From assembly GCF_017487405.1 (NCBI RefSeq), contig NZ_CP062222.1:124001-188000 (forward strand): a DNA stretch of 64,000 bases, written 5' to 3'. Within the stretch, counting starts at the first letter, position 1, and each line of letters opens with the position of its first letter. Below are positions 44,113 to 51,924 of the stretch, one piece after another. A program made the position numbers and the translations under genes. The stretch comes from Brevundimonas goettingensis. GTDB lineage: Bacteria > Pseudomonadota > Alphaproteobacteria > Caulobacterales > Caulobacteraceae. Below the pieces are notes generated by a model. The model was not told where the DNA came from and ran no database searches. It saw only the letters and a list, made by a program, of their open reading frames with translations.

Positions 44113-44139
44113 CGGCCGCGCCCGTTCGAGGCGCGGCCG
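44113..44139. terminator. ten-base hairpin between convergent genes
   Basis: CGGCCGCGCC (44113-44122) and GGCGCGGCCG (44130-44139) pair perfectly around a seven-base loop between the methyltransferase and EF-hand stops. No clear T run follows on either strand, so it may act as a weak bidirectional terminator or RNA end. Confidence 0.6.
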
Positions 44140-44146
44140 AAACTCA

Positions 44147-44923
44147 TCAGGCGGCGAGCGAGACCGGGGTCGTGCTGGTCGCGCTGTCGGTCGCCGAGTT
44201 GGCGTTGGCCGCATAGGCGGCCAGTGACTTCTCGAACAGGGCCTTGATCCCCGACGTCAGCTCGTCCGACGCCAGGGAGCCGTCGCCATTCGTGTCGAGC
44301 GCCGAGAAGGCGCTGGTCAGGCTGGTGTCGTCGCTGTCCTTGCCGAGGATCGTATTGATCTCCGACAGGCTCAGCGATCCGGTGTCGTCCGCATCGGCGG
44401 CGGACAGCAGCATTGAGGCCGTGTCCGAAGCGGAGGCGGATTGACCGGGAGGCGGCCCGGGCGGAGCCCCGTGCGGCGGACCCTTGGCCTTGAAGCCCGC
44501 GTCCAGTTCGGTCGAGGTGATCTGGCCGTCGCCGTCCGTATCCATCGCATTGAAGGCGTCCGTCAGGGAAGAGGCGTCGGCGCTGAGCGAAGCCGCCAGC
44601 TCTTCCAGGCTCACCGTGCCGTCGCCGTTGGTGTCGGCGGCGTCGATGACCTTGGAAGAGAAGCTGGAGCTGGAGCCCGACGAGCCGGAGCTCTCCTGGC
44701 TGCCCAGCAGCGCGGACATTGTGTCAGCGCTGAAACCTCCGCCGTTCATCGAGGCGGGGGGAGGGCCCGGAGGCGGGCCCGACGGCGGGGAATTTCCGCC
44801 GGTTTCCGAGGCGAAGCTGGGCATGGATTGCCCGGTCGACCCGGTGGAACTCGTCTGGAACAGATCGCGCAGGGCCTGGAGGGCCGTGCTCGAACTCGCC
44901 GCAGACGATGAGGAAATCTGCAT
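44147..44923 (-). CDS. four-EF-hand calcium-binding protein
   Basis: A 258-residue protein with four EF-hand loops: residues 97-108 (DTNGDGTVSLEE), 128-139 (DTDGDGQITSTE), 177-188 (DADDTGSLSLSE, less canonical) and 210-221 (DTNGDGSLASDE). They form two pairs separated by a Pro/Gly-rich linker; another PPG-rich stretch lies near 47-57. The first 90 residues are Ser-rich and lack a Sec signal, so if exported it uses another route. Similar proteins exist in alphaproteobacteria and as the Xanthomonas XopAW-like group. Function is likely calcium buffering or sensing. Confidence 0.9.
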   Translation of the reverse strand: MQISSSSAASSSTALQALRDLFQTSSTGSTGQSMPSFASETGGNSPPSGPPPGPPPASMNGGGFSADTMSALLGSQESSGSSGSSSSFSSKVIDAADTNGDGTVSLEELAASLSADASSLTDAFNAMDTDGDGQITSTELDAGFKAKGPPHGAPPGPPPGQSASASDTASMLLSAADADDTGSLSLSEINTILGKDSDDTSLTSAFSALDTNGDGSLASDELTSGIKALFEKSLAAYAANANSATDSATSTTPVSLAA

Positions 44924-45040
44924 CTTCGGCTCCTTGAGAGGAAACGCCGGTGTCCCGAAGCCCTCTCAGGCCCCGTCCCGGCGTCCCGAAGGCATGCAAA
45001 AGCCCTTCCGCGATCGTGGCGAAAACATTGAAAAGATTGA

Positions 45041-45062
45041 GATGTTTCAGCGTCGAAACATC
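45041..45062. promoter_or_regulatory. 8-base inverted repeat upstream of EF-hand gene
   Basis: GATGTTTC and GAAACATC are perfect arms around AGCGTC, about 120 bases before the EF-hand gene start and just before the small-protein gene end at 45115. No T run follows on the EF-hand strand, so an operator is more likely than a terminator. The spacer also holds two similar GTCCCGAA copies nearer the gene. Confidence 0.5.
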
Positions 45063-45114
45063 CGGGCGCATTTGCCGCCCGAAAGTCGCCCCAGGTGTTG
45101 CCGAAGGATGAAGA

Positions 45115-45291
45115 TCAAACGGCCGGCTCGTCGTCCGGTCCGGGCGAGAAGTGGATGTGGCGATCCGGATTGGGATCGACGTCCAGGGTATGGGGTTCCA
45201 GATCGGCGTCGGCCGGACGGCCGGTCCCGCGCGCCTTCTCCAGCGCCTGATCGCGGCCGTAGCCGGGGTCGGAAGGGGTCATGGCGGTCAT
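45115..45291 (-). CDS. 58-residue protein of unknown function
   Basis: From the ATG at 45291, preceded by AGGACTCCC; an upstream start at 45420 is poor. The product is polar and acidic with TPSDPGYGRDQALEKARG and ends DVDPNPDRHIHFSPGPDDE. It has no signal or membrane segment. Short, dense, proline-rich proteins of this look occur in Caulobacterales, but I cannot name a family. It diverges from the next gene across about 100 bases. Confidence 0.6.
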   Translation of the reverse strand: MTAMTPSDPGYGRDQALEKARGTGRPADADLEPHTLDVDPNPDRHIHFSPGPDDEPAV

Positions 45292-45388
45292 GGGAGTCCT
45301 CGAAAAGACGGTGACGTTCGTCGCTGACGGTAACCCTCTCGCGGCCCGGGCGTTCCGGTCACGCTTGGTGACGGATGGAAACACGCCC

Positions 45389-45775
45389 ATGTTCGAGGCC
45401 ATGAAGACCTGGCTTCTCATCCCTGTCGTTCTGGCCGTTTCGGTCTCGTCCGCCGGCGCGCAGGTCAGGTCCTGGACGCCCCTCGGATCTGCGGGCGCGA
45501 GCAGTCTGGAGACCCAGCGCTACGCTATAGAACTCCAGCGCCAGCAGGCCGAGGCCGCCGAGGCCCTGGCGCGTCAGCAGCAGTTGCAGACCCGGCTGAC
45601 CCTGATGGAGCTACAGTCCCGGCGCATTCCCGCTCCGACGCCGGATGTCCCCATCCCGGCCCTGCGATCGCCCGAACAGGAACGAGCCGCGCGTGAGGCC
45701 GCGACCGCCCGGCGACAGGCCACGGCCCAGGGCGTCGGCCAGATCGACAACTGGCTGGATCGTCCGCCGCAGTAG
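45389..45775 (+). CDS. secreted helical protein of unknown function
   Basis: A 128-residue protein from ATG 45389 (45401 also possible), with a signal peptide WLLIPVVLAVSVSSAGAQ. The mature part is a long Gln/Arg/Ala-rich helix (ETQRYAIELQRQQAEAAEALARQQQLQTRLTLMELQ), likely coiled coil, followed by a proline stretch and a second basic helix ending IDNWLDRPPQ. Probably a periplasmic coiled-coil protein. No family recognised. Confidence 0.75.
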   Translation: MFEAMKTWLLIPVVLAVSVSSAGAQVRSWTPLGSAGASSLETQRYAIELQRQQAEAAEALARQQQLQTRLTLMELQSRRIPAPTPDVPIPALRSPEQERAAREAATARRQATAQGVGQIDNWLDRPPQ

Positions 45776-45847
45776 GGCGTTCGTTTGCGGCGCTTTCCTC
45801 CGGCAGGGGTCGGCGCTAGCGTGAACAGAACTCCGGGAGGGTCGACG

Positions 45848-46711
45848 ATGCGGTGGCAAGGCGGACGTGAAGGCGGCAACGTCGAGGACCGGCGCGGCAT
45901 GGGGGGCGGCGCACTGACCGGCGGCGGCATCGGCGTCGCGGTTCTGGGGCTGATCGGCTATTTCGTTTTTGGCATCGACCCCTCCACCACCCAGCAGGTC
46001 GCGGGCGCGCTCGGCGCGGGCGGTCAGGCCGAACAGCAGGGTCAGGTGGGCTCGCCCACCGATGAGGCCGGCAAGTTCGTCAATGTGATCGGGACCAATA
46101 TCGACGACGTCTGGAAGTCGCGCATCCGCGGCTACGACTCGCCGACGGTCGTTCTCTACGAACAGGGGACGCCGACCGGCTGTGGCTTCGGCCAGTCGGC
46201 GATGGGCCCCTTCTACTGTCCGTCGGACAACAAGGTCTATCTTGACCTCGGCTTCTGGCAGGAGATGGAGACCCAGCTGGGCGCGTCCGGCGCCGAGTTC
46301 GCTCGCGCCTATGTCCTGGCCCACGAGTACGGCCACCACGTCCAGAACCTGACGGGTGTCTCCGATCAGGTCCAGGCCCAGGAGCAACGCGCCGGGGGCG
46401 GGGCGGCGGCCAATCGTTATTCGGTCGCGCTGGAGCTTCAGGCCGACTGTTACGCCGGGGTCTGGGCGAAGAACGCCGCGGGCGCCTCCAACGGTCAGGT
46501 CGCCGTCGACGGCGCCGATCTGGAAGAGGGGCTGAAGACCGCCAGCGCCATCGGCGACGACACCCTGCAGCGCAAGGCGGGGCGCGAGGTCGCGCCCGAC
46601 AGCTTCACCCACGGCTCCTCGGCCCAGAGGGTGCAGTGGCTCAGGCGCGGCTATGAGAGCGGCGATCCGTCGTCCTGCGACACCTTTTCCGGCCTGCCGG
46701 GCATGAGCTGA
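45848..46711 (+). CDS. neutral zinc metallopeptidase, YpfJ family
   Basis: A 287-residue protein from the ATG at 45848 after GGGAGGG. The N-terminus MRWQGGREGGNVEDRRG is hallmark for YpfJ; one hydrophobic segment follows (GGIGVAVLGLIGYFVFG, residues 25-41). The catalytic site is VLAHEYGHHVQNLTG (HExxH near 160) and a conserved LQADCYAGVWA after it. Probably anchored in the inner membrane with its domain in the periplasm. It converges on the Crp/Fnr gene, 13 bases apart. Confidence 0.94.
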   Translation: MRWQGGREGGNVEDRRGMGGGALTGGGIGVAVLGLIGYFVFGIDPSTTQQVAGALGAGGQAEQQGQVGSPTDEAGKFVNVIGTNIDDVWKSRIRGYDSPTVVLYEQGTPTGCGFGQSAMGPFYCPSDNKVYLDLGFWQEMETQLGASGAEFARAYVLAHEYGHHVQNLTGVSDQVQAQEQRAGGGAAANRYSVALELQADCYAGVWAKNAAGASNGQVAVDGADLEEGLKTASAIGDDTLQRKAGREVAPDSFTHGSSAQRVQWLRRGYESGDPSSCDTFSGLPGMS

Positions 46712-46724
46712 CGCCGAGCAGGCT

Positions 46725-47423
46725 CTAGGCTCGGGCCGCCGATTCCCCTCCGCCGGCGTTGTAACATTCGCAGGCCATGCGCTCGAGCGCGGCGCGATTG
46801 GTGATGGTGATCTTTCCGCGGGAGTAGTTGATCGCGCCCGCCTTCTGCAGCGTCTGGGCCGCCTCGTTCACCGTCGTACGCTGGGCGCCGAGCATGCTGC
46901 CCAGATATTCCTGGGTCAGGTGCAGGGTCTCGCCGTCGATCCGGTCGTGGCAGCGCAGCAGCCATTTGGCGAAGCGCTGGTCGGCCCGGTGCAGGGCGTT
47001 GCAGGTGCCGGACTGTTCCAGCTCCGCCTGCAGGCCCGAGGCATAGCCGGCGATCACGGCGCGCAGCCCATGACGCTCATTCATCAGTTCGCGCAGCTTG
47101 GACACCTCGATCCGCCGCGACTGGCCTTCGGCCTGGGCCACGTGGCGCGAATAGCTGCGGACCGGCGCGGGCCCGGTCGCCGAAGGATGGGTCACGCCCT
47201 CCCGACCGACCATGAACACCTCGACGGTGCGGCCGTCCTTCATCGCCGCGACTGCGGAAATGATCCCGCTGTTCAGGAAATGCACGTGCTCGATCTGGTC
47301 GCCCGCTTCCAGGAAGACATGGCCGACCTTGAAATCGACGGGCACGGAGGCGGCTATCAGAGCCGCACGGTCCTCGGGAGGCAGGTTCTGAATAAGGGAA
47401 TTGTGCAGCGTTGCGGTCAGCAT
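46725..47423 (-). CDS. Crp/Fnr family transcriptional regulator
   Basis: A 232-residue regulator from the ATG at 47423. The N-terminal cyclic-nucleotide-type beta-barrel has FKVGHVFLEAGDQIEHVHFLNSG and GRTVEVFMVGREGV; a winged-helix follows with LTQEYLGSMLGAQRTTVNEAAQTLQKAGAI. No FNR-type cysteines or cAMP-binding RS motif are seen, so the ligand is unknown. The C-terminal stretch CECYNAGGG is short. A role in stress or redox control of nearby genes is only a guess. Confidence 0.92.
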   Translation of the reverse strand: MLTATLHNSLIQNLPPEDRAALIAASVPVDFKVGHVFLEAGDQIEHVHFLNSGIISAVAAMKDGRTVEVFMVGREGVTHPSATGPAPVRSYSRHVAQAEGQSRRIEVSKLRELMNERHGLRAVIAGYASGLQAELEQSGTCNALHRADQRFAKWLLRCHDRIDGETLHLTQEYLGSMLGAQRTTVNEAAQTLQKAGAINYSRGKITITNRAALERMACECYNAGGGESAARA

Positions 47424-47556
47424 TGTCGCCGGATAGGGGAAAGCGGCGCACGCCGTCCGTCGGAAACCGACTTTCAGCCGCACTGATTGCGCTGGCCCTG
47501 ACGGCAACTCAAACGAGCAATGTTATGTGCAGTTCCGTACGAGTTTTCGTGCGGTT

Positions 47557-48303
47557 CTATTTCGCCAATCGGTCCCGACACTTGTCGGCGTCGAAGACGA
47601 TATCGGCATCGGGCTTGTGGGACTTTGACCCCGGCCGGTCGATGCGCTGAAGGATGTGGCGCAGGATGTTGATCCGGGCCGTTTTCTTGTCGTCGGTGGC
47701 GATGACGGTCCAGGGCGCGTGGCCGGAATGGGTTTCGTCCAGCATCCGGTCGCGGGCGGCGCTATAGGCGTCCCAGCGGGCCTGGGCCTCGCCGTCCAGA
47801 GACGAGACCTTGAACTTCTTGAGCGGGTCCTCGATCCGCTCTTCCAGCCGTTTGGCCTGCTCCTCCTTGGAGATGTCGAGCCACAGCTTGATGATCAGGG
47901 TCCCGGCGTCGGCCAGCAGCCGCTCGAAGCGCGGCGCGTCCTTCAGGAACTGCTCGTGCTGCTGGGGCGTGCAGAAGCCCATCACCGGCTCGACCCCGCC
48001 GCGATTGTACCAGGAGCGGTTGAGGATCACGATCTCGCCCGCGGCCGGCAGGTGGCTGACGTAGCGCTGGAAATACCATTGGCCGGTCTCGCGCTCGGTC
48101 GGCTTGGGCAGGGCGACGACACGGGTCTGGCGCGGCGAGGCGTATTCGGTGATCCGCTTGATCGCCCCGTCCTTGCCGGCGCTGTCGCGGCCCTCGAAGA
48201 CGATGAGGATCTTCAGACCCTTCTCGATGGCCCAGGCCTGGGTGTCGACCAGTTCGATCTGCAGCTTCTCGAGCTCGCGCTCGTAATCGTCTTTCTTGCT
48301 CAT
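47557..48303 (-). CDS. ppk2: polyphosphate kinase 2, class I
   Basis: A 248-residue PPK2 from the ATG at 48303. Walker A is FEGRDSAGKDGAIKR, followed by YFQRYVSHLPAAGEIVILNRSWYNRGGVEPVMGFC, a near-perfect PPK2 signature with Walker B and lid arginines. The enzyme interconverts polyphosphate and NDP/NTP in the cytoplasm. The C-terminus ends DADIVFDADKCRDRL. It diverges from the serine hydrolase gene at 48428, and the shared leader has three GACCGCAAGC repeats. Confidence 0.95.
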   Translation of the reverse strand: MSKKDDYERELEKLQIELVDTQAWAIEKGLKILIVFEGRDSAGKDGAIKRITEYASPRQTRVVALPKPTERETGQWYFQRYVSHLPAAGEIVILNRSWYNRGGVEPVMGFCTPQQHEQFLKDAPRFERLLADAGTLIIKLWLDISKEEQAKRLEERIEDPLKKFKVSSLDGEAQARWDAYSAARDRMLDETHSGHAPWTVIATDDKKTARINILRHILQRIDRPGSKSHKPDADIVFDADKCRDRLAK

Positions 48304-48330
48304 GGGTTGAGAGTGGGCTTCGGCGCCCCG

Positions 48331-48369
48331 GACCGCAAGCATGGGGACCGCAAGCATGCGACCGCAAGC
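48331..48369. repeat. three direct GACCGCAAGC repeats
   Basis: Identical ten-base copies start at 48331, 48346 and 48360 (spacings 15 and 14), in the leader between ppk2 and the serine-hydrolase gene. They could be binding sites or a slippage-made tandem. Confidence 0.7.
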
Positions 48370-48427
48370 GGGGTCGCGTGTGGCGCGGTTCTGCTTCACT
48401 CTGGTCAAACCTCACCGGAGACCGTGC

Positions 48428-49585
48428 ATGATTCCCATCGACCGCCGCGCCCTGATGACTGGCGCGCTCGCCGTCTCCGGTCTGGCCGCCAACGCCGCCT
48501 TCGCTCAGGACCTGAGCATCCGCCCCGCCGGTTCGGCCGCGACGGGGCCGGACGCCGCGCTCGACATGGCCGCCGCCCTCGCCGGAGGGCCGCCTGCGAT
48601 CGCCGCCGGGATCGTGACGCGCGAGGGGCTGGAATGGTCGGGCGTACGCGGCGTGCGTCAGGCGGGCGGGACCGACAAGGCGACCCTGGACGATCGCTGG
48701 CACCTGGGCTCGAACACCAAGGCCATGACCGCCGCCGTTTTCGCCCGGCTCGTCGATCAGGGGCGGGCGAAATGGGCCATGCCCCTGTCGGAGGCCTTCC
48801 CCGGGGCGGCGCTGGACCCCGCCTTCGCCGACGTCACCCTCGATGATCTGATGCGGCACAAGGCCGGGCTGACCGATGCGGCCATGGCCTCGCCCAATGT
48901 CGCCCGCGCCGATCCCCGCCCGGTCATGGAGCAGCGGGCCGCGGTGGTGGACGGGGCCCTGTCGCGGCCGCCCGCTGGGACGAAGGGCGCCTTCGCCTAT
49001 GCCAACATCAACTATGTGCTGGTCGGCGCCGCCATCGAGCGGATCAGCGGCAAGCCCTGGGAAGAGATGATGGGCTCGGAGATCTTCCAGCCTCTGGGCC
49101 TGACCACGGCCGGCTTCGGCGCGCCTGCGACGGATGCCAAGGGCGGCGCCAATGTCTGGGGGCACCGCGTCGCCCCGGACGGGACGAAAATCCCGATGGA
49201 CCCCGCCGGGGCGGCGGACAACCCCGCCCTCTACGGCCCGGCGGCGACGGCCCATATGACCCTGGCCGACTATGCGACCTGGATCCGCGCCATGATCGGC
49301 GGCGCGCCGGAAGGCTGGCTGAGGCCCGAGCGGATCGGCGTCCTGACCACGCCCCTGCCGGGCGACACCTACGCCATGGGCTGGATCGCGCGGCCCGAGA
49401 GCTGGGCCGGGGACACGGTCACCATTGCCCACGAGGGGTCAAACACCCTGTGGCACGCGATCGCAGTGGCCGCTCCGGCCAAGGGGTTGGGCTTCATCGT
49501 CCTGTCCAACGGCGGCATTCAGGGCCGCGCGACAGCCGTACCCCTGATCCAGAGACTGATCCGGGAACGGACGGCGGCCTCATAA
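48428..49585 (+). CDS. Tat-exported serine hydrolase, beta-lactamase/esterase family
   Basis: A 385-residue protein with a Tat-like signal (DRRALMTGALAVSGLAANAAFA). The catalytic SxxK is GSNTKAMTAAVF, the second motif YANINYVL is a proper YxN, and HEGSNTLWH is the HxG box. It belongs to the EstB/class C-like serine hydrolase group, in the periplasm. Unlike the hydrolase at 32403, its YxN is intact. Substrate unknown. Confidence 0.92.
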   Translation: MIPIDRRALMTGALAVSGLAANAAFAQDLSIRPAGSAATGPDAALDMAAALAGGPPAIAAGIVTREGLEWSGVRGVRQAGGTDKATLDDRWHLGSNTKAMTAAVFARLVDQGRAKWAMPLSEAFPGAALDPAFADVTLDDLMRHKAGLTDAAMASPNVARADPRPVMEQRAAVVDGALSRPPAGTKGAFAYANINYVLVGAAIERISGKPWEEMMGSEIFQPLGLTTAGFGAPATDAKGGANVWGHRVAPDGTKIPMDPAGAADNPALYGPAATAHMTLADYATWIRAMIGGAPEGWLRPERIGVLTTPLPGDTYAMGWIARPESWAGDTVTIAHEGSNTLWHAIAVAAPAKGLGFIVLSNGGIQGRATAVPLIQRLIRERTAAS

Positions 49586-49661
49586 GTGTTAACGCAGACG
49601 TGCGACCGGATAGCGTTCCGAGCGTTGCCGTAGATCATCCAAGGGTCAATGCTGAGGCGGC

Positions 49662-50483
49662 ATGAAGCGCGACTTCGCCGATTTCTGGAATTTGTTGTGG
49701 GAACTGGGGCTGGCCGCCTGCGCCGGCTTCGCCCTGATGAACGCCTTTGTCCCGCCCCAGGACCTGCCGTGGAAGCCGCTGGATCTGAACCATCCGGTCG
49801 GTCAGGCGACCAGCGCCAAGGTCGCCGATTTCGAACTGCCCTTCGCCGCCCCCGCCGAACAGGTCCAGGGCGCCACCGAGGCTTGTATCCAGACCCTGCG
49901 CGCGGCCGGTGTGGAGGTCGAACGCGTGCCCGACCGCGACGACGGCGGCTTCTGCCGGGTGCAGGGAGCGGTGCGGATCACCGGCGGGGCGGTGACGCCT
50001 CTCGCCCCGAACGACGTCGTCATGCAGTGCCCACTGGCGGTGCGCTACGTCATCTGGGACCGCCAGATCCTGCAGCCGGCGGCGCGTGAAGTCTTTGGTT
50101 CGTCAGTGAAATCTGTCGACGACTTCGGAACCTACTCCTGCCGCCGCATCTATGGCTCGACCCAGATCAACGACCGGCCCAGCGAGCACGCGCGCGCTAA
50201 TGCCCTGGACGTCGGCGGCGTCACCCTGGCCGACGGGCGCAAGATTTCGGTGCTGGACGACTGGAACGGGACGGGACCCAGAGGAGCAGAGGGTTCGGTC
50301 TTCCTGAAGCGCCTCAGGGACGGCGCCTGCCGCGTCTTTTCGACGGTTCTGACCCCCGACTACAACAAGGAGCACGCGAACCATTTGCATCTGGACGGCG
50401 CGCCCCGCAGCCTTTGCGCCCTCGGCCCTTCGCCCCAAACCCGGGCCGGGCCACAGGCGGCTCAGGGCGCTCAGCAGCCTTGA
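49662..50483 (+). CDS. extensin-family protein
   Basis: A 273-residue protein from the ATG at 49662. A hydrophobic segment (LLWELGLAACAGFALMNAF) near residues 8-26 anchors it. The C-terminal extensin-like domain shows TYSCRRIYGSTQINDRPSEHARANALDVGGVTLADG and a final KEHANHLHLDGAPRSLC, with four or more cysteines. The family is likely a D-Ala-D-Ala-type peptidase or wall-binding protein in the envelope. It stands alone before the cold-shock gene. Confidence 0.9.
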   Translation: MKRDFADFWNLLWELGLAACAGFALMNAFVPPQDLPWKPLDLNHPVGQATSAKVADFELPFAAPAEQVQGATEACIQTLRAAGVEVERVPDRDDGGFCRVQGAVRITGGAVTPLAPNDVVMQCPLAVRYVIWDRQILQPAAREVFGSSVKSVDDFGTYSCRRIYGSTQINDRPSEHARANALDVGGVTLADGRKISVLDDWNGTGPRGAEGSVFLKRLRDGACRVFSTVLTPDYNKEHANHLHLDGAPRSLCALGPSPQTRAGPQAAQGAQQP

Positions 50484-50688
50484 GCGCGACGAAACCTCCC
50501 TTTCAGCGCGAATCGAATCCGGTTGACCGCTGTGGACAGACGCGAGAGAACGTCTGCGCAGTCCGGATTTTGTGCGTGGGGTCCAAACCCATGTCTCGCT
50601 CCTTCGCCTGAACGAGCCGTCCAGATGGACTGACGGGTTTCTCCACGTGAGAGCCTGCCTGGAAAGCGCGTTTATGGAGAGCGCAGAT
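50484..50688 (+). other. long leader of the cold-shock gene
   Basis: A 205-base stretch with no gene. It holds CAGACG (50533 region) and CGTCTG arms around an eight-base loop, a small GTCC-AGAT-GGAC hairpin later, and GGAGAGCGCAGAT just before the csp ATG. Cold-shock genes often have structured leaders that control translation at low temperature, so this may be such a leader. A TTGACC promoter-like box is near its start. Confidence 0.5.
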
Positions 50689-50892
50689 ATGGCGACCGGT
50701 ACGGTCAAGTGGTTCAACCCCACGAAAGGCTTCGGCTTCATCCAGCCGGAAAGCGGCGGCGCCGATGTGTTCGTGCACATCACCGCCGTTCAGAAGGCGG
50801 GCCTCGCTGGCCTGGATGAGAACGCGAAGGTCGAATACGAGCTGGAATCCCAGCGCGGCAAGACCTCGGCGGTCAACCTGAAGCTTCTCTGA
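50689..50892 (+). CDS. CspA-family cold-shock protein
   Basis: A 67-residue single CSD protein from the ATG at 50689, where GGAGAG lies at good distance; an in-frame ATG at 50674 is less likely. RNP1 is KGFGFIQPE and RNP2 is DVFVHITAV, with [15 protein letters not shown] at the start. It binds single-stranded RNA and melts structure. It ends in a terminator that reaches into the convergent DMT gene. Confidence 0.96.
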   Translation: MATGTVKWFNPTKGFGFIQPESGGADVFVHITAVQKAGLAGLDENAKVEYELESQRGKTSAVNLKLL

Positions 50893-50920
50893 TCTGGCTC
50901 CCTCCCAAAGGAGGGGGACT

Positions 50921-51883
50921 TTAGAGATTGGCGGGCGTGGGATCCTCGGACCCCACGCCCGTTTTCGTTTGGGACTCGCTTTTGCGCGTGGACCACTGGG
51001 CCAGGACGATGGCGGCCAGAACGAGGGTGCCGCCCAGGGCCTGAACCGGCGTCAGGGTCTCGCCGAACACCCACCAGCTGACCAGACCCGCGACTACGGG
51101 CTGAACCAGGATGGTCACGGCGGTGATGGTGGCGGGCAGCTTGCCCAGCGCCCAGGCCACGCCGCCCTGACCCGCGACATGCACGAGGCCCAGGCCAATA
51201 CAGGCGACCCAGCCCGCCGGACCGGTCGGGACGATCTGCTCGCCCATGATCAGGGCCGCCAGCAGCATCAGGGGCGCGCCCACGGCCGTGGACCACAGCA
51301 TGACCCGTTGAGCCGAGGCGGTCTTGCGCGCCGCCTGGATGGTCAGGAAATAGGCGGCGTACCAGAGCGTCACCGACAGGGAGAGGGCGTCGCCCAGCAG
51401 GGAGCGATCCGCCCCGCCCGAGTGGTTGGCCCCGAGCGCCATGGCGGCGGCCCCGACCATCGACAGCGCCAGCGCTACGAGGAACAGGCTACGGGGGCGT
51501 TGTCTCAGCACCACCCAGGCGAACAGGGTCACGATCACGGGCGTCAGGTTGCACAGCACCGTGGCGTTGGCGACCGAGGTCAGGTACAGGCCATAGTGCC
51601 AGAAGCTCATGTCCAGGGCGAAGAACATCCCGGCGAGGGCCATCCATTTGCCGGGCCGGCCGATACCGGCGCCGCCCATCGAGGCGGGCCGTCCGACGAA
51701 GGCCAGCAGCAGGGGCAGGGCGAACACCAGCCGCCAGAAGCCCGCCGACGCCGGACCCGTCTCGGTCAGCCGCACCAGCACGGGCGCGAGCCCCAGCACC
51801 GCCGCCGCCAGCATCAGGACGATCAGGGCGAAGGCCCGCGAGGTCGCTAGCTTTGAGGCGTCCGGGGAGGCGGAGCAGGTCAT
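50921..51883 (-). CDS. DMT-superfamily transporter (EamA domains)
   Basis: A 320-residue inner-membrane protein with ten hydrophobic segments in two EamA repeats, each ending with a conserved LTPVIVTLFAWVVLRQRP-like and VTILVQPVVAGLVSWWVFGE-like stretch. The last 12 residues are polar. Such proteins export amino acids or metabolites, but substrate is not predictable. Upstream on its strand is proBA, across a 41-base gap, so it could be read in the same direction as that pair; a proline- or glutamate-linked export role is only a guess. Confidence 0.93.
   Translation of the reverse strand: MTCSASPDASKLATSRAFALIVLMLAAAVLGLAPVLVRLTETGPASAGFWRLVFALPLLLAFVGRPASMGGAGIGRPGKWMALAGMFFALDMSFWHYGLYLTSVANATVLCNLTPVIVTLFAWVVLRQRPRSLFLVALALSMVGAAAMALGANHSGGADRSLLGDALSLSVTLWYAAYFLTIQAARKTASAQRVMLWSTAVGAPLMLLAALIMGEQIVPTGPAGWVACIGLGLVHVAGQGGVAWALGKLPATITAVTILVQPVVAGLVSWWVFGETLTPVQALGGTLVLAAIVLAQWSTRKSESQTKTGVGSEDPTPANL
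50932..50968 (+). terminator. terminator of the cold-shock gene inside the DMT gene end
   Basis: CGGGCGTGGG (50932-50941) and CCCACGCCCG (50952-50961) pair perfectly around a ten-base loop and run into TTTTCGTTT. It lies 40 bases after the csp stop and inside the last codons of the convergent transporter gene. Confidence 0.9.
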
Positions 51884-51924
51884 GTCGCCGGGATTAGACC
51901 CTCACGCGGCTCCGGTGAACCCTC

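Noticed and set aside
47762..49432. 556-residue leftward open frame
   Set aside because: Covers the ppk2 and serine-hydrolase regions on the wrong strand or frame.
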